A stretch of DNA of 64,000 nt from Zygnema cylindricum (GCA_037447655.1 JBBHKE010001086.1:1-64000); one strand, 5' to 3'; shown: positions 44,580 through 55,924, numbered from the stretch's first letter. The notes: generated by a model from the sequence alone, not told the origin. Translations and numbers: made by a program.

Positions 44580-46811
44580 TTATTGGTTTCCTGCTGGAGC
44601 AACACCTGGCATTCTCTTATCTCTGTCGTCCCATCCTCTCACCCACGCTGCTCCAGGATTGGCTCGAGTTTCAGGGTTTGAATGTAAATCCAAACTCTCC
44701 ATAACTTCTTTGTGAAGAGCAATAAATACCTAGAAAACAAAATCACAAAATGACAAAATGACAATACATCAATATACCTCGATACTACAGAACTAGAAAA
44801 TAAAAAATCACAACATTTTGGGAGAGGGAGAGGGAGGGAGAGGGAGTTGGTTGGAACGGGAATACAAAACTTACCATAACTTATTTGTGGAAAGCCACAA
44901 ATAACTGAAAACAAAATCACAAAATCAAAAAATATCTCAAACATACCACAACATCACAAAATTAGAAAATCACAAAAACACAAAACACCACACTATTCCA
45001 CAAAACTAAAAGAAGTCGAAAAAATACAAAAGGCCTCCATCAAACCTAAGGTTGCTTGTCGATCAAAATCGAAAACAATAACACAAATTTTGGTGTGTAA
45101 CATTATCGACGAGCTAAATTGACTGATAAGTGTACAGAACTTAATACATCAAATGTAAAAAATCTTCACCAAACACTTGATTGGACGTAAATTATGCGTA
45201 CAAAACAAAAAAAAATAGAAATCCAGGTAAAAAGTCAAACATTTGGTACAGGTACATTTTTTCCTACAAGAAATCGGAAATTCAATACACCGCGAATCGC
45301 TATTAGCGTCAATAGCGCTAATGCGGTGCCCCCAAATTTTTGCCCAAATTGTCAAATAGAATTATTAATTATTTTATATTTTAAATTAGAGTAAATATTT
45401 TCTTTGAAAATACCCAAATTCCCAATTAGCGTTAATAACTATAATATATTTTTTAAGTTATTTATTTCTTTGCGCTAATAGCGATTCGCAGTGTACTGTA
45501 CGTTAACGTACTGTACAGAGAAAACTTTTCAGCTTCAAGAGCTTGAGAAACAAAATGTACTATAGTACGAAAACAACATGTATGAATAGTACAAAAACAA
45601 AATGTAGGAATACCACGGAAACAAAAATCTATGAATAGTACTGAAAAAAAAATGTATGAATAGTACAGAAGCAAAACGAAAACAAAGATATGAATCGTAT
45701 GAAAACAAATGTACGTAGAATACGAAATGTACAAATAGTACAGAAACAGACGTAAGAATAGAATGGAGACAAAATGTACGAAGAGGGTTTTTTAACAAAT
45801 GTGGGATACTGAAGACATAACAATATCATTATCAATTTATTGCAAAAATCGATGACAACACATATTAGCACGATACATCGATTTTAGGGGCCCTTCAAAA
45901 AAGTAAAAATCGTTTATCGACAAAACATCAAATATGCATCGCAAAAATAACCACAATAAATTGTAAAACAAAACAAAAACAATAAATGGATAAATAACAA
46001 TAAAAAAACAAGAAGATTATAAAAATCACATACCGGGTTTTGTGCCGTTTCTTGAGGGGGCTCCAATTGACCGGTGAGCCATTTCCAAAGATCCGGATTT
46101 TCCTGTAACCCAATTATATTAAAAAAATATTAAAAACTAAAGTTGTTATTTAAAATAGTGTTTAAAATTGTGTTTAAACTAGGCTTCAAAACGTACAAAC
46201 ACGTTAAAAACACCATAAACTAATGATTTTTAAACACACAAAATCCCACATGAAAATAAATCTGTAGACATAAAAATAATTTTTTTAAACATAAAAGAAC
46301 AATACTTTTCAAACATAAAAAAATACCCAAAAAATAAAACCTTTGAACTGGACTGCCCTGAAATCCCTTTTTTAAATATATTTTTATTTCTCTGTTACAT
46401 TTATTCTCATTAAATAAAACAAAACTCCTTACCTCCTCCAAAAGAACAGTGAGAGCCTCCATCATTTTTGAGTCAAGGTTTGAAATATTTTTTTCGGCCC
46501 ATTTTCCGAGAAGAAGGTCCAATTCCAAATATCCTCGCTGTCGACTCCGGTACAAAGTTCTAAAAACAAAGGAAAAAGGAAAAAGAACGAACATGAGCTG
46601 TCAACTCCTGTACAAACTCGAGAAAAAAAATGAAAAGACCAAATAGCCTCGATGTCGACTCTGGGTATTAAAAGAAATAAAAAAAGGAAAAAAAGTAAAA
46701 AAAAATACTGAATAAGTACATACACAATAATCAGCAAAAAAACAACAACAAAAAAAAACCTAGTGTGACTCACTGTCATACTTAATTTATACTTCGCTTG
46801 CATACCACCAA

Positions 46812-46852
<41 letters not shown>

Positions 46853-49028
46853 ATGTCAATATCTATACATACATATAGACATTGATTACAAATATATTAT
46901 ACATTTATATATGTCTGTGTGTGTAAATATATACATGTAAACATACATAAATTCTGTATGAAAAAAGTGGGTTTGTTGCGTCTATTCAGGATTTGAGATG
47001 TACCGATTCAGAGCCCTTTGTCGGATATCGTTTTCGGAATTCGAAACACCGACAGATTCAGAAGAAAATTGCGAAAAAAATTGCGAACTTTGTGAAAATT
47101 TGAGCAAATCCCTTGGAGAACTGTCAAAAAGAAAGAGAAACATGGGGAAGACGAGGGAAACGAAAAGGGAAAACAAAAGGGAAAACAAAAAGCAAAACAC
47201 GGAGAAAAAAGAAAAAAAAAGGAGAAAAAAGAAAAAAAAAGACATTCAACACATAAGAGTTTTTTTTTTCTTTGGTCTAACAGAATTTACATGAAAATAG
47301 TTAAAAAAAATGTTGTCTTCAGAATGGACAGCACGCAAATTGAAATAAACCAAGAAGGAAACGACGAGGGAGAGGGAGAGGGAAAGGGAGAGAGAGAGGG
47401 AGAGGGAGAGGGAGAGGAAGAGGGAGAGGGAGCACAAGGGAGGGAGGAGCAGAGAGAGGCATGGAAAGAGAGGACGGCGAGGGGGGGAGGGCGAGGAAGA
47501 AGGCGAGGGACAGGGAGGGAGAAGTGGGAGAGAGGAAGGGAAGGGAGAGGGAGGGGAAGAGGGGAAGGGGAGAGAGGAGCCGAGAGGGGGAGGGAGAGAG
47601 GAAGGGCTGAGGGGCAGGGAGAGAGGGAGGGGAGGGGAAGGGAGAGAAATAAAGGAAGAGAGAGAGGGAGAGGGAGGGGAAGAGGGAGAGAGAGGGAGGG
47701 CGAGGGACAGGGGCGGAGGGAGGGAAGGAAGAGGGGGAGGGAGAGCAAGAAGGGAAGAGAGAGAGGGAGGGCGAAGGGGAAGGGAGGGAGAGAAAGGAGA
47801 GGGAGAGGGGAGTGCGAGGGAGGGAGGGAGAGAAGGAAGAGGGGGAGGGAGATGGAGAGCGCGGGAGGGAGAGCAGAGAGGCAGGGAAAGAGAGGGAGGG
47901 TGAAGGGGGGGGGAGGGAGTCAAAGGAGAGGAGGGAGGAGAGGCAGAGGGAGAGGCAGAGGGAGAGGAAGAGGAGAGAAAGAGAGAGGGAGAGAGAGAGA
48001 ATGAGAGGGAGGGAGAGAGAGAGGGGGAGAGGGAGAGAGGGGGAGAGAGGAGCAGGGAGGCAGGGAAAGAGAGGGAGGGGAGAGAGGGAGAGGGAGAGGC
48101 AGAGGGAGAGGACGAGGAGAGGGAGGGAGAGGGAGAGGGGAGGGAGAGGAGAGAGAGAGAGAGGGAGAGAGAGAGAGGGGGAGAGGGGGAGGGAGAGGGA
48201 GAGAGGGAGAGGGAGGGAGAGCGAGGGAAGGAGAGGGGGGGAGAAAGATGGAGAGCGAGAGAGAGGCGGAGAGAGGGCAAGGAGAGGGTGGGAAACGGAG
48301 GGAGGGCGGAAGAGGAGAGAGAGGGAGGGAAGGGGAGGGGGGGGGAAAGAGAGGGAGGCAGGAAATGGGAGGAGAAGGAGTGTTGACGGAGAAGAGAAGA
48401 ACATTTTATTTCAAACATATATGCATACAAATGTATTTGTCAATGCATGCATATGTACATACACACATATATATCTCCCATCTCACCTTAAAAAAAAAAA
48501 AATGAAAAAAATAAAGAGGAGTGGAAAAAGGGGATTCGAGATTTAAAAGAAGAATAAATCTTAAAACTAAACTCAACAACCAGCTTTTCTCTCCCTTGTT
48601 TCTTTACTTGCTAAAAAAAAAGGCAACAAAAAAGAGTAAAAAGATTATTTACGACCAAAAGCGCCCTAAAGTACTTTTCAAAAACTGCAATAATTAACAT
48701 ATATACATATATACATACAAATACATTTGTTTGCATGCATATTTAAATACAAACATATATATCTCCCATCTCACCCTGAAAATAAAGACCTTTCTTTCAG
48801 TCACAAATCCACACACATGAAAAAGACAAAAAAGAAAAGCGAGTAAAAAAAAAAAACTTACCTCCGGCTAAACTCAGACTGGCAATTTTTTCTTTTGTTT
48901 TGGTTCAAAGCTGTATTCGAACACAAGGCAGGAGCTCCTCTTGACATTTCCCGCAAAAATCTCTCTCTCCCGATAAAAAATACTTTCGCAGATTCCCTCT
49001 TGAAAGACCTGAGGACAGCGGTGGCCAT
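44580..49028 (-). CDS. SDHAF2: Succinate dehydrogenase assembly factor 2 (SDHAF2/Sdh5), five exons
   Basis: This mitochondrial matrix protein promotes covalent FAD attachment to the succinate dehydrogenase flavoprotein (complex II). I built the model from splice sites: exon 1 49028-48862, exon 2 47087-47004, exon 3 46559-46433, exon 4 46102-46034, exon 5 44729-44580, all with GT..AG and consistent phases, giving 198 residues. The N-terminus MATAVLRSFKRESAKVFFIG is basic and Ser-rich, as for a mitochondrial presequence. Hallmarks are TLYRSRQRGYLELDLLLGKW (exon 3), ENPDLWKWLTGQLEPPQETA (exon 4) and HSNPETRANPGAAWVRGWDD (exon 5), ending GNQ. Its length is normal for plant SDHAF2. Introns carry a 1-kb purine tract, a MITE and duplicated exon-edge fragments. 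I read no breaks, so it is probably functional; the exon 1/2 boundary is the least certain. Confidence 0.93.
45288..45493. mobile_element. Tc1/mariner-like MITE in SDHAF2 intron 4
   Basis: 206 bp, TA-flanked, ends CACCGCGAATCGCTATTAGCG and CGCTAATAGCGATTCGCAGTG, nearly perfect 21-23 bp inverted repeats. AT-rich interior, non-coding. Confidence 0.88.
45535..45795. repeat. Degenerate tandem repeat in SDHAF2 intron 4
   Basis: About ten units of 24-30 bp on the theme GTATGAATAGTACAGAAACA(AAAT). Reading frames across it give low-complexity Phe/Ser/Tyr-rich ORFs that are not genes. Confidence 0.75.
46810..46850. repeat. (AT)n microsatellite in SDHAF2 intron 2
   Basis: About 18 consecutive AT dinucleotides followed by ATGTATGTATATG. 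Confidence 0.95.
47361..48371. repeat. 1-kb purine-only tract (GAGGGA/GGAGAG) in SDHAF2 intron 1
   Basis: Almost every base on the plus strand is G or A for about 1,010 bp, with only rare C or T. On the transcribed minus strand the intron is therefore a long C/T run. The long Ser/Pro/Leu and Arg/Glu/Gly ORFs across it on both strands are artefacts of composition. Such mirror-rich purine tracts can form triplex (H-DNA) structures. Confidence 0.95.
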
Positions 49029-49035
49029 GGCGTAG

Positions 49036-49113
49036 AAACCCTAAAAAACCCTAAAAAAACCCTTAAAAAACCCTAAAAAAACCCTAAAAAAACCCTAAAA
49101 AAACCCTAAAAAA
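49036..49113. promoter_or_regulatory. Telo-box array upstream of SDHAF2
   Basis: Six AAACCCTAAA-type units plus two imperfect ones, mostly at 10-11 bp spacing, lie 8-85 bp upstream of the SDHAF2 ATG (they read TTTAGGGTTT on the gene strand). Telo-boxes (AAACCCTAA) are known promoter elements of plant genes for ribosomal and other housekeeping proteins. The spacing with long A-runs differs from a true telomere repeat, so I take it as a regulatory or 5' leader array. Confidence 0.7.
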
Positions 49114-49157
49114 TCCTGTAAGAAGCAAGTATTCCTAAGAAGTTGTACAGGAAACTA

Positions 49158-49629
49158 CACTTCCAATCGCTATTAGCGTAGTGTACGCTAATTCCGTCCC
49201 GCTTTTTTTTTTTTTTTCATTCTCCATTAGCGTAGTTCATTCTATTTTTTTTTCTACTCTATTTATGGTGAATTTTTTTGTACCGTACAAAATGGAAGTA
49301 CGCCATCAGTCAATTAGTGTGGTGTACGGACAGTGTCAGACCGTACAGAATTGTACCTTTTTAAGTGAGAAAGTATAATTAATGAGCTTTAGTAACCACC
49401 GACGCATGAGAATATGCGCTCTAAAAAGGGGATATAATCGGGTTTTCAAACATCGCGTTCGCACATATTCGTCCAGCAACCACGTTTCGACTGAAAGACC
49501 CAAATTATAATTATTAAACAATTAGAATGTATGTTTTTTTTCAAAATTTTCAAATTCTTAATTAGCGTAAACCACGGTAATTATTCATATACGCTAAAGA
49601 AACCTCTACGCTAATAGCGATTGGCGGTG
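49158..49629. mobile_element. Tc1/mariner-like MITE, long form, 130 bp upstream of SDHAF2
   Basis: 472 bp, TA-flanked, ends CACTTCCAATCGCTATTAGCG and CGCTAATAGCGATTGGCGGTG. It shares internal blocks with 33975-34511. It lies directly beyond the telo-box array, so it may contribute to or limit the promoter. Confidence 0.85.
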
Positions 49630-49784
49630 TACTGTACAGTATTGAATATTTAAATAATCAGAAGGAACCGAGAAAGTGCAGGATGCAGCATAAATTCCTG
49701 GGTAGAAGCTTAGAATGGACCACCGTATAAAGGTTTTGTCACATAAAATAGTGGGGTTTAAAATACTTTACGAAATTTGTGTTA

Positions 49785-50524
49785 GGGTGGAATTCCATTA
49801 GGCCGTCCCAGTAAATGTACGGAAAATTCCACTGGCAGCGTTTACTGGAAGACTATTCCATTTTGTCGGGCCAGTAACAAACCTTCCTCAATAATGATTA
49901 GCGCCACGTAGGCTAGAGTCCAGATTTGAAAATCTTAAATAAAATCTTCAAACGGAAAGTCAGAACGAAATATCTGTACGGCCGGAGGTAGTTAATGATT
50001 CGTACGTAAAGTTTGCGGCCAGATTTTTGATTTTGAAAACGGAAATCAAAATTTCGAAACGGAATGGCAAAAAGACGCGGCAAACTTTGAATGTCGGTGG
50101 ATGTCAGACGGAGCGTGCGAAAAAAAATTCGGCTCACTTGCATCCAGCGTGGCAGGCGGCACATGGACCGTACGACGTAGGCACATGGCCTATACGACGT
50201 GTAGGCCTGTGATCGCTGGTTCAAAGCAGATATTTGTTTTCTTTAGCACGTGTACCAATGGTACACGACTAGTATCGTAAAACTCTCCTCGCGAGGAGAC
50301 TATCGTGACACTGGATGATGTGCGCGATAACTTCGCGGATCTGAAAAAGTGGAATATCTAACGGCCAGGAATTACGCCTACATCATTGGAGCTTCCCGAC
50401 AGCTTTCCAGTAACGATTTTTCGTCTGACAAAATTTTATTTAAGGTACGGAGTGGTACGTATATGTACGAACTTGTACGGCGTCCAGTAACGAACCACAC
50501 TTTTCTTCTAATGGAATTCCACCC
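49785..50524. mobile_element. Harbinger/Tourist-like MITE, 740 bp, TTA TSD
   Basis: Terminal inverted repeats GGGTGGAATTCCATTAG and CTAATGGAATTCCACCC are perfect over 17 bp and flanked by TTA on both sides (49782-49784, 50525-50527). The interior is GTACGG-rich with CCAGTAA/TTACTGG words near each end and no transposase. Confidence 0.88.
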
Positions 50525-50728
50525 TTAGACGGCCTTACGTACGGAAAACTGCGAGGTGGATGTTTGCTGTACCGCCAGTGTTGCGTTTAACTGTTTACAA
50601 CTTTACATTAAGATACATTTTTCACTGGCACGATTTCTGCTCCGCGCAGGCGCTTACGTCAGCACATGCAAGTACAGCATTTGTACAAGTCTAGAACGAA
50701 CCGACGGCATCATCTTTTGACTACAGTA

Positions 50729-50945
50729 CACCGTGTATCGTTATTAGTGTTAATGTTTTTTTTGCCACTTAAAACTTCTTTTCTCCGTGTAGGCTTGTCA
50801 GATTATGGAATTGACGGTTGCGATTGAAAGGTGAGATTCCCACCTTCCGATTGGTGGTCTCAAAGTGAAAATCGGACCGGTGTGTATGGAGAAAAGATGT
50901 TTTGAGTGGCAAAAAATTTATTAACACTAATAGCGATACTCGGTG
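50729..50945. mobile_element. Tc1/mariner-like MITE, short form with GCCACTT subterminal repeat
   Basis: 217 bp, TA-flanked, ends CACCGTGTATCGTTATTAG and CTAATAGCGATACTCGGTG. Interior inverted blocks are TTGCCACTTAAAAC and GAGTGGCAAAAA. Extended flanks ACAGTA / TACTGT also pair. Confidence 0.85.
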
Positions 50946-51189
50946 TACTGTACCTGTGACTTCTGAAAACCAACCTGTAACTTGTACATGCTGCCGTAAG
51001 CGCTTGCACGGAGCAAAAGAACGTGTCTGCGAAAAGTTTTTTCTTTACATTTATGATGCATGGGGATGCATATATTGGACCGACGCAGTCAAGAACTCAC
51101 GATTCAATTCTGTAAGCTTGCTTCTATGGCAGTAATACAGCGTAACATTACTACAAGGATTACTTAAATTAAGTTATATGTTGGCTGGT

Positions 51190-51399
51190 TCCTTGACAAA
51201 CTGCAGTAATGGTTTTTCGCCACTTATAATATTATTTCCCGTGCACATTTATCGGTTTACTAATTTGACGTTTGCGATGGTACGGTTAGGATCTGACCTT
51301 CAGCTTGGTGTTCTTCCAAAGGAAGTCGGACACGTGTGCACGAAGAATTGCTGATTAAACTGCCGAAAAATGCATTGACGCTAATAGCGATTCACGATG
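51190..51399. mobile_element. Degenerate Tc1/mariner-like MITE
   Basis: The right end GACGCTAATAGCGATTCACG before TA is clear. The left end is eroded (only TTTTTCGCCACTT matches the subtype at 50729). Right boundary good, left boundary approximate. Confidence 0.65.
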
Positions 51400-51932
51400 T
51401 ACGAATAGTTCCACGAATAGTTCCACTAAATTAATCTACCTTGTTCTATGTACTTGACAGTAACACCGCACATTGACAGAGTAGCTTGTGATACTACATG
51501 GAATTTGAACACCGAAACGTGGCTTCATGCCCGTAGCGGTCGTTTCCAGACTGTGTGCTTCACAGTATTACCGCACAGTGCTACACATGTAGCAGATTTA
51601 CTGCGGAGAAATTATGTACTTTCTCTATGTGTGCAGCGTTAATTGCAAAAATTTCCAATTCGAACAGAGACCCTAAGACAGCGTAATGATACACGTGTAG
51701 AGGCATTACTGTACTGCTGAAAACTTGGACCCTGTTTCTATGTTTGCTGCGTTCGTTGGCAGACCTAGCTCCGCTGGCTATTTTTTAGGGTTCGAAAGAA
51801 ATATAATGAAACCTGCAAAGCTGTGAAGCTGTAAGCTGTAAAGGAAACCACTGAATTAAACACACTCTCTCCTTTTAAGTATTCATAGCTTGACACCAAA
51901 CATAATTTTAAGGTTTTTTCGTTTCCTGCAGC

Positions 51933-54711
51933 ATGGGAAATACTATAGCATATGCTCAGGAAGTAGAGGAGGAGGTTGTTGAGGCAAGAACTCCATACCA
52001 AACAATATTCAGTTTTAAAAGAGATTCAGTTAAAGAATATTTGATAAAGTGTAATCTTTTGATGTTTTGTTTTTTTTTGTGCTGATCAATTGAACATTTT
52101 ATTTTTGAGCCTATTCCTCTGTCTATCTTCTTCTTCTCTTCTAAATTTTTTAGGGTTAACTTTGTTGTTTTCCGGGATTGAACAGGTTGAAGCAGCCGAT
52201 GCAGAGGAAGTTGAATCTGATGAAACGGAAAAAAAAATAACGGTAAAAACTTGTCCTGTATTTTTGGTGTTATGACAAAAGTCTTTGTTTTTTTGAGTTT
52301 TTGCGTGTTGGATCAAAGTTAAAAACTCAGAAAATGACTGCGATTCTCTTTTTCTTTCTCTTACATTGTTCTTTTACCGGTGTCTTCCTGTCATTATCGT
52401 CTCATTCGTGTGGGTACATCATCAATAAACCATGTCGATCATGTTTAAATGTCGTACATTTCATCACGACATGTGAGCATCATTTAATCATCGATGCGCA
52501 ATAATCGACCATCATCATCGATCATCGTGCATGTTGCGTACTGCATTAATGTGTTTTGTCATGCGTAAATGTCGGATAATCATAATGTCATGTTTAATGG
52601 CATGCGCATCATGTTTAATGCGTAAATAATGCGTAAATGTCATAAAATAATAATGTCATCGTAATGTCGTAAATAAACTAAAATCCCTAAATCTCCCTAA
52701 AATCTCTGTCTCATCTTCCTCTCTCCCTCTCCCGCTTTCTTTGGATCCCCTCCCTCCCCTCTCTTTCCCTCTCCTCTCTTTCCCCTCCCCGCCCCCCTTC
52801 CCTTCCCCATCCCCCTCCTCCTCCCTGTCCCCCCCTCTCCCCGTTAAACTGAGGTAGTGAGGTAGAACTTTGTTTCCAGGTGGATGACGTTAAAACTGCT
52901 CCAATGGACTTTCGGTTTCCAACGACGAATCAAGCAAAACATTGCTTTACACGTTACAATGAATTTCACAAGTGAGTATTTATAATACTGAACTAGTACA
53001 CTGCCCATTGCTATTAGTTTTCAGGCATTCAAATGTCTTTTACTTTATTGTCAACTGTTCGATTCTTTCTATTTAGGCAAGCAATTGAAAGGTAATGGTT
53101 TCACCTTTTCATTGCTCCATTTAAAAACAAAAATTGAAAGTAATTTTAAAAAGGCTAAAAATGATGTTGAAACGGCTAAACAATGTTAGAGATGGTTTAG
53201 TGGCCGAAAAATGTTTGACATTAATAGAGTTGGGCAGTGTAGTAGTGCTTAGTTGCAAAATCACAAGACTGGACATCTGTCCTCATTTTGGTTCCACGTT
53301 TTATCGACAGATGCTTTTTTCTGCTGTTGTTAATCAGTTAAAGAAATCCCGAGAAAAGAATCTCGAGTGTTTTTTATTCAGTTTTATTCAATTTAAATTT
53401 ACTGGATTGCTTTGAGTTTTTCCAGATGTGTAGCTGAGAAGGGAGAGGATGCCAGTGAATGCTCTGTTTACGCCAAGTACTATCGCGCAATTTGCCCTGG
53501 TGAATGGGTAAGTTTTCCAATCTCTTTGAACTATGTAGATGTTTATAGGTGAAGATCACTATTGTATTTTTTCACAGATGTTCCCTATCTTCATGTATTT
53601 CCTACTCTTGATCTGTTCTTCTAGTTTCTGTCACCCTTTTAGCACTTTTTAGGGTTAGGAACGAGGCTAGGTTTATTACAGTATGGAAAACACTTTCCGT
53701 ATCATGGCGGTATGTCTTCTGGGCCCATATGTGGTGCGCTTAAATTGTAAATGCAGTAATATTTTGGATTATTTCGCATAGTGTACTTTTTCCTTGTCTA
53801 CTTATGTCGTTGCAAAAATTGGCATTGCCTTGTGAATGGAGCTCGCCAGTGCTTAGAACGACATATTGACTTTTTTAAATATACAAAACAACTCATTTGT
53901 TTGATTTGAATGAGTCATTAAACATCCTTAATGACTTCTAATGAATTGTACTTTCGTAGCTCCAGAAAGTAGACATTATTTTTCTGAACACTCGACTTTT
54001 AGCATTTATTGTCAGGGTCCCGGTTAGTATTATGTGTAAACCTGTCATGTAATAGGGTAATTGTGTGTACTTTGTGACTGACGTTACTGGCCAGTAATCC
54101 CTGGAATCGTACGGAAAACTGAATGATTTTGTAAGAATTGTAGAGTTTCTGTTCGATTACCTCACAGTTTTCTGTACGATTATGAGGATTGCTGGTCAGT
54201 AATGGTAGTGAATGTTTATATAGTTCTCCTATAAGTGCCTTTGTTAGAGTTAACTGTTGGTGACACTTATCTTGTCTTAGCATGTACCACCAGGGACGAG
54301 CTGGATTATCATTATGTGTAAACCTGTCATGTAGTGGGTAATTACTGTACTTTGTAACTGGGATTACAGGCCAGTAAGCCTCGTAATCAAACAGAAAACT
54401 GCATGATTCTCACAAAATCGTACAGTTTTCTTTACGTTTACGAAAATTACTGGCCAGTAAGGACTGTTAAAAAGTACATTCAATTACACTACTGCATGAC
54501 AGGTTTACGCATAATGATAATCCAGCTGACCCCTGATAGTACATGCTAAGACGAGACAAGTGTCACCAACGGTCAGTCGTGTACATATAATTCCTGTACA
54601 AGCATTTCCCTGTAAAAATTCCTTTGCTAAAGTCAACCTTTGGTTTTATGTGAACAGGTGGAGAAGTGGAACGAGCAGCGAGAGAATGGAACATTCGCTG
54701 GACGATATTAG
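51933..54711 (+). CDS. COX6B: Cytochrome c oxidase subunit 6b (COX6B), about five exons
   Basis: An intermembrane-space subunit of respiratory complex IV. Exons read from the sequence: 52186-52242 (VEAADAEEVESDETEKKIT), 52880-52971 (APMDFRFPTTNQAKHCFTRY and NEFH), 53426-53507 (KCVAEKGEDASECSVYAKYY, RAICPGEW) and 54658-54711 (VEKWNEQRENGTFAGRY, stop TAG). GT..AG phases agree. The paired cysteines HCFTRYNEFHKC (C-X9-C) and CSVYAKYYRAIC (C-X10-C) are the COX6B fold signature. A first exon with ATG at 51933 (MGNTIAYAQE) is likely, but its donor is ambiguous (after GAA at 51962 or GAG at 51974). Total is about 104-108 residues, with a shorter acidic N-terminus than in angiosperms. Introns hold a MITE, a CT tract and a foldback. 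Confidence 0.92.
52440..52850. repeat. ATGTCATAA-type repeats and CT tract in COX6B intron 2
   Basis: Positions 52440-52680 have overlapping copies of AATGTCATAATGTCATG / GCATCATGTTTAATGCG / CGTAAATAATGCG. Positions 52690-52845 are almost pure C and T. No coding signal. Confidence 0.75.
52999..53239. mobile_element. Tc1/mariner-like MITE in COX6B intron 3
   Basis: 241 bp, TA-flanked, ends CACTGCCCATTGCTATTAG and TTAATAGAGTTGGGCAGTG. The splice sites of the intron are outside it. Confidence 0.82.
54250..54576. mobile_element. Foldback (long inverted repeat) element in COX6B intron 4
   Basis: Two arms of about 128 bp (54250-54377 and 54449-54576) are inverted copies with roughly 80-85% match, for example GTTGGTGACACTTATCTTGT against ACGAGACAAGTGTCACCAAC. 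A related partial copy precedes it (54010-54240, sharing TTACTGGCCAGTAA and TGTGTAAACCTGTCATGTA). The pre-mRNA could form a long hairpin here, 80 bp before the last exon. Confidence 0.8.
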
Positions 54712-55185
54712 GACAGGACCGCGATTGCTGTTGTATTTTCATCATATTTCATGTGTTTTTACGGATATTAGTAGCCGGGGAAAGCTTTCAGCCTACATAT
54801 CTTGTCCAGAATCTTCATAACGTTTTTTTTTTCCTCAAAGTTTTTTAAGAAAGAAAGAATAGAGAAAACAGACTCTCTTCACATGACCTTTCGATGGATA
54901 GAAGCACAGATATTTGTATTGGCAAATGCCAGATATTTCTTCAAAAAGACAGTAAAGTTCGTTGAGGTTGTCTTTTTTCAAAATTGTACCTGATTAATTT
55001 GGTGGAAAAGTTGCTGTGGTTGTTGTTGATACGTGTTATTGGTTGGTGACATATTTTTAATTCATTCGGGTTATACCTTAATTAACTTGGATATACTGTC
55101 CTCTTTTCCATTTTCTGGAAGGACATTGGTTTCAAATGGGTGTTTTGTTCCATATAATGCTGTTTTGTGAGGTCTTGCTTCTATA

Positions 55186-55273
55186 CACCGTGAACCGTTA
55201 TTAGCGTTAATAACACTTATTTGATATGTTTGATTATTTTCTGACCACAAAATTCTATAAATAATTCACGGTA
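55186..55273. mobile_element. Short Tc1/mariner-like MITE (88 bp)
   Basis: TA-flanked, left end CACCGTGAACCGTTATTAGCG, right end TAAATAATTCACGGTA. It may be an internally deleted derivative. Confidence 0.6.
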
Positions 55274-55620
55274 TAGTAGCTATGAAAAATGATGAATGGG
55301 CAACTGGGCTGAAAAATCAATGGCACAGATCTATAGTAAACGCCTGTAATCGCTATTACAGGAAATGGTAGACTTTATTAAGAAATCTCAGTGGTAAACC
55401 ATCAGAGTACACGGGAACAAAAAAAAAATGAAAAGCAAAAACGCAACTGAAAAATCGAGTGCGAGTGGAAGCAAACAAAAAGGAATAGCGAATCGAAAGA
55501 AAGAAAAAAACTGACAATGAACAAAAAACTGACAATGAACAAGGACAAGTCAACAAAGGACATTGAAAGGGACAACAACCACAAAGCAACAACAAAATAG
55601 TGCATCCAAAAGTAAAAGTA

Positions 55621-55824
55621 CGGTGTCCATCGTCATTAGGGTTAGTAACACTAATTCGGTAGCAACTTGTTCTAGCCAAATATCATAAAATAGTGTTAAC
55701 AACACTAGGCAAGAAAGTGGGGGTGCAATCTGCCACGCCTCCTTGCATTGAATTAGTTTTATTATAATTTCGCATTAATAAATCAACACTAAAAAATCTT
55801 TAACGCTAATTACAATGGGCGGCG
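55621..55824. mobile_element. Tc1/mariner-like MITE (204 bp)
   Basis: TA-flanked, left end CGGTGTCCATCGTCATTAGG, right end CGCTAATTACAATGGGCGGCG. Inverted repeats are imperfect. Confidence 0.7.
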
Positions 55825-55924
55825 TACCCACCTAACCAACATAGCTAAAGAAAAAACTACTAACCTCAACCCCTTTAATTCCCTAGGCTCCACGGAGCAC
55901 CCTGAGGGAGACTAAATGAGAAAT

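Larger units (their letters stand above)
50528..51932. other. COX6B upstream region; MITEs, no other gene seen
   Basis: It contains a complete MITE (50729-50945) and a degenerate one ending at 51399. TTAGGGTT at 51785-51792 is a telo-box about 140 bp before the proposed COX6B ATG. No other ORF with recognisable similarity. Confidence 0.5.

Noticed and set aside
45462-45871. Phe/Ser/Tyr-rich ORFs resembling membrane proteins
   Set aside because: They translate the degenerate AGTACAGAAACAAAATGTAT repeat inside SDHAF2 intron 4.
47246-48546. Long Ser/Pro/Leu-rich ORF (394 codons, minus) and Arg/Glu/Gly-rich ORFs (plus) in the purine tract
   Set aside because: Pure purine DNA lacks stop codons in several frames by composition. 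The ORFs overlap on both strands and lie inside a spliced SDHAF2 intron.
49036-49113. Interstitial telomere from a chromosome fusion
   Set aside because: Units are 10-11 bp with long A-runs, few in number, and sit at a gene start; a telo-box promoter array fits better.
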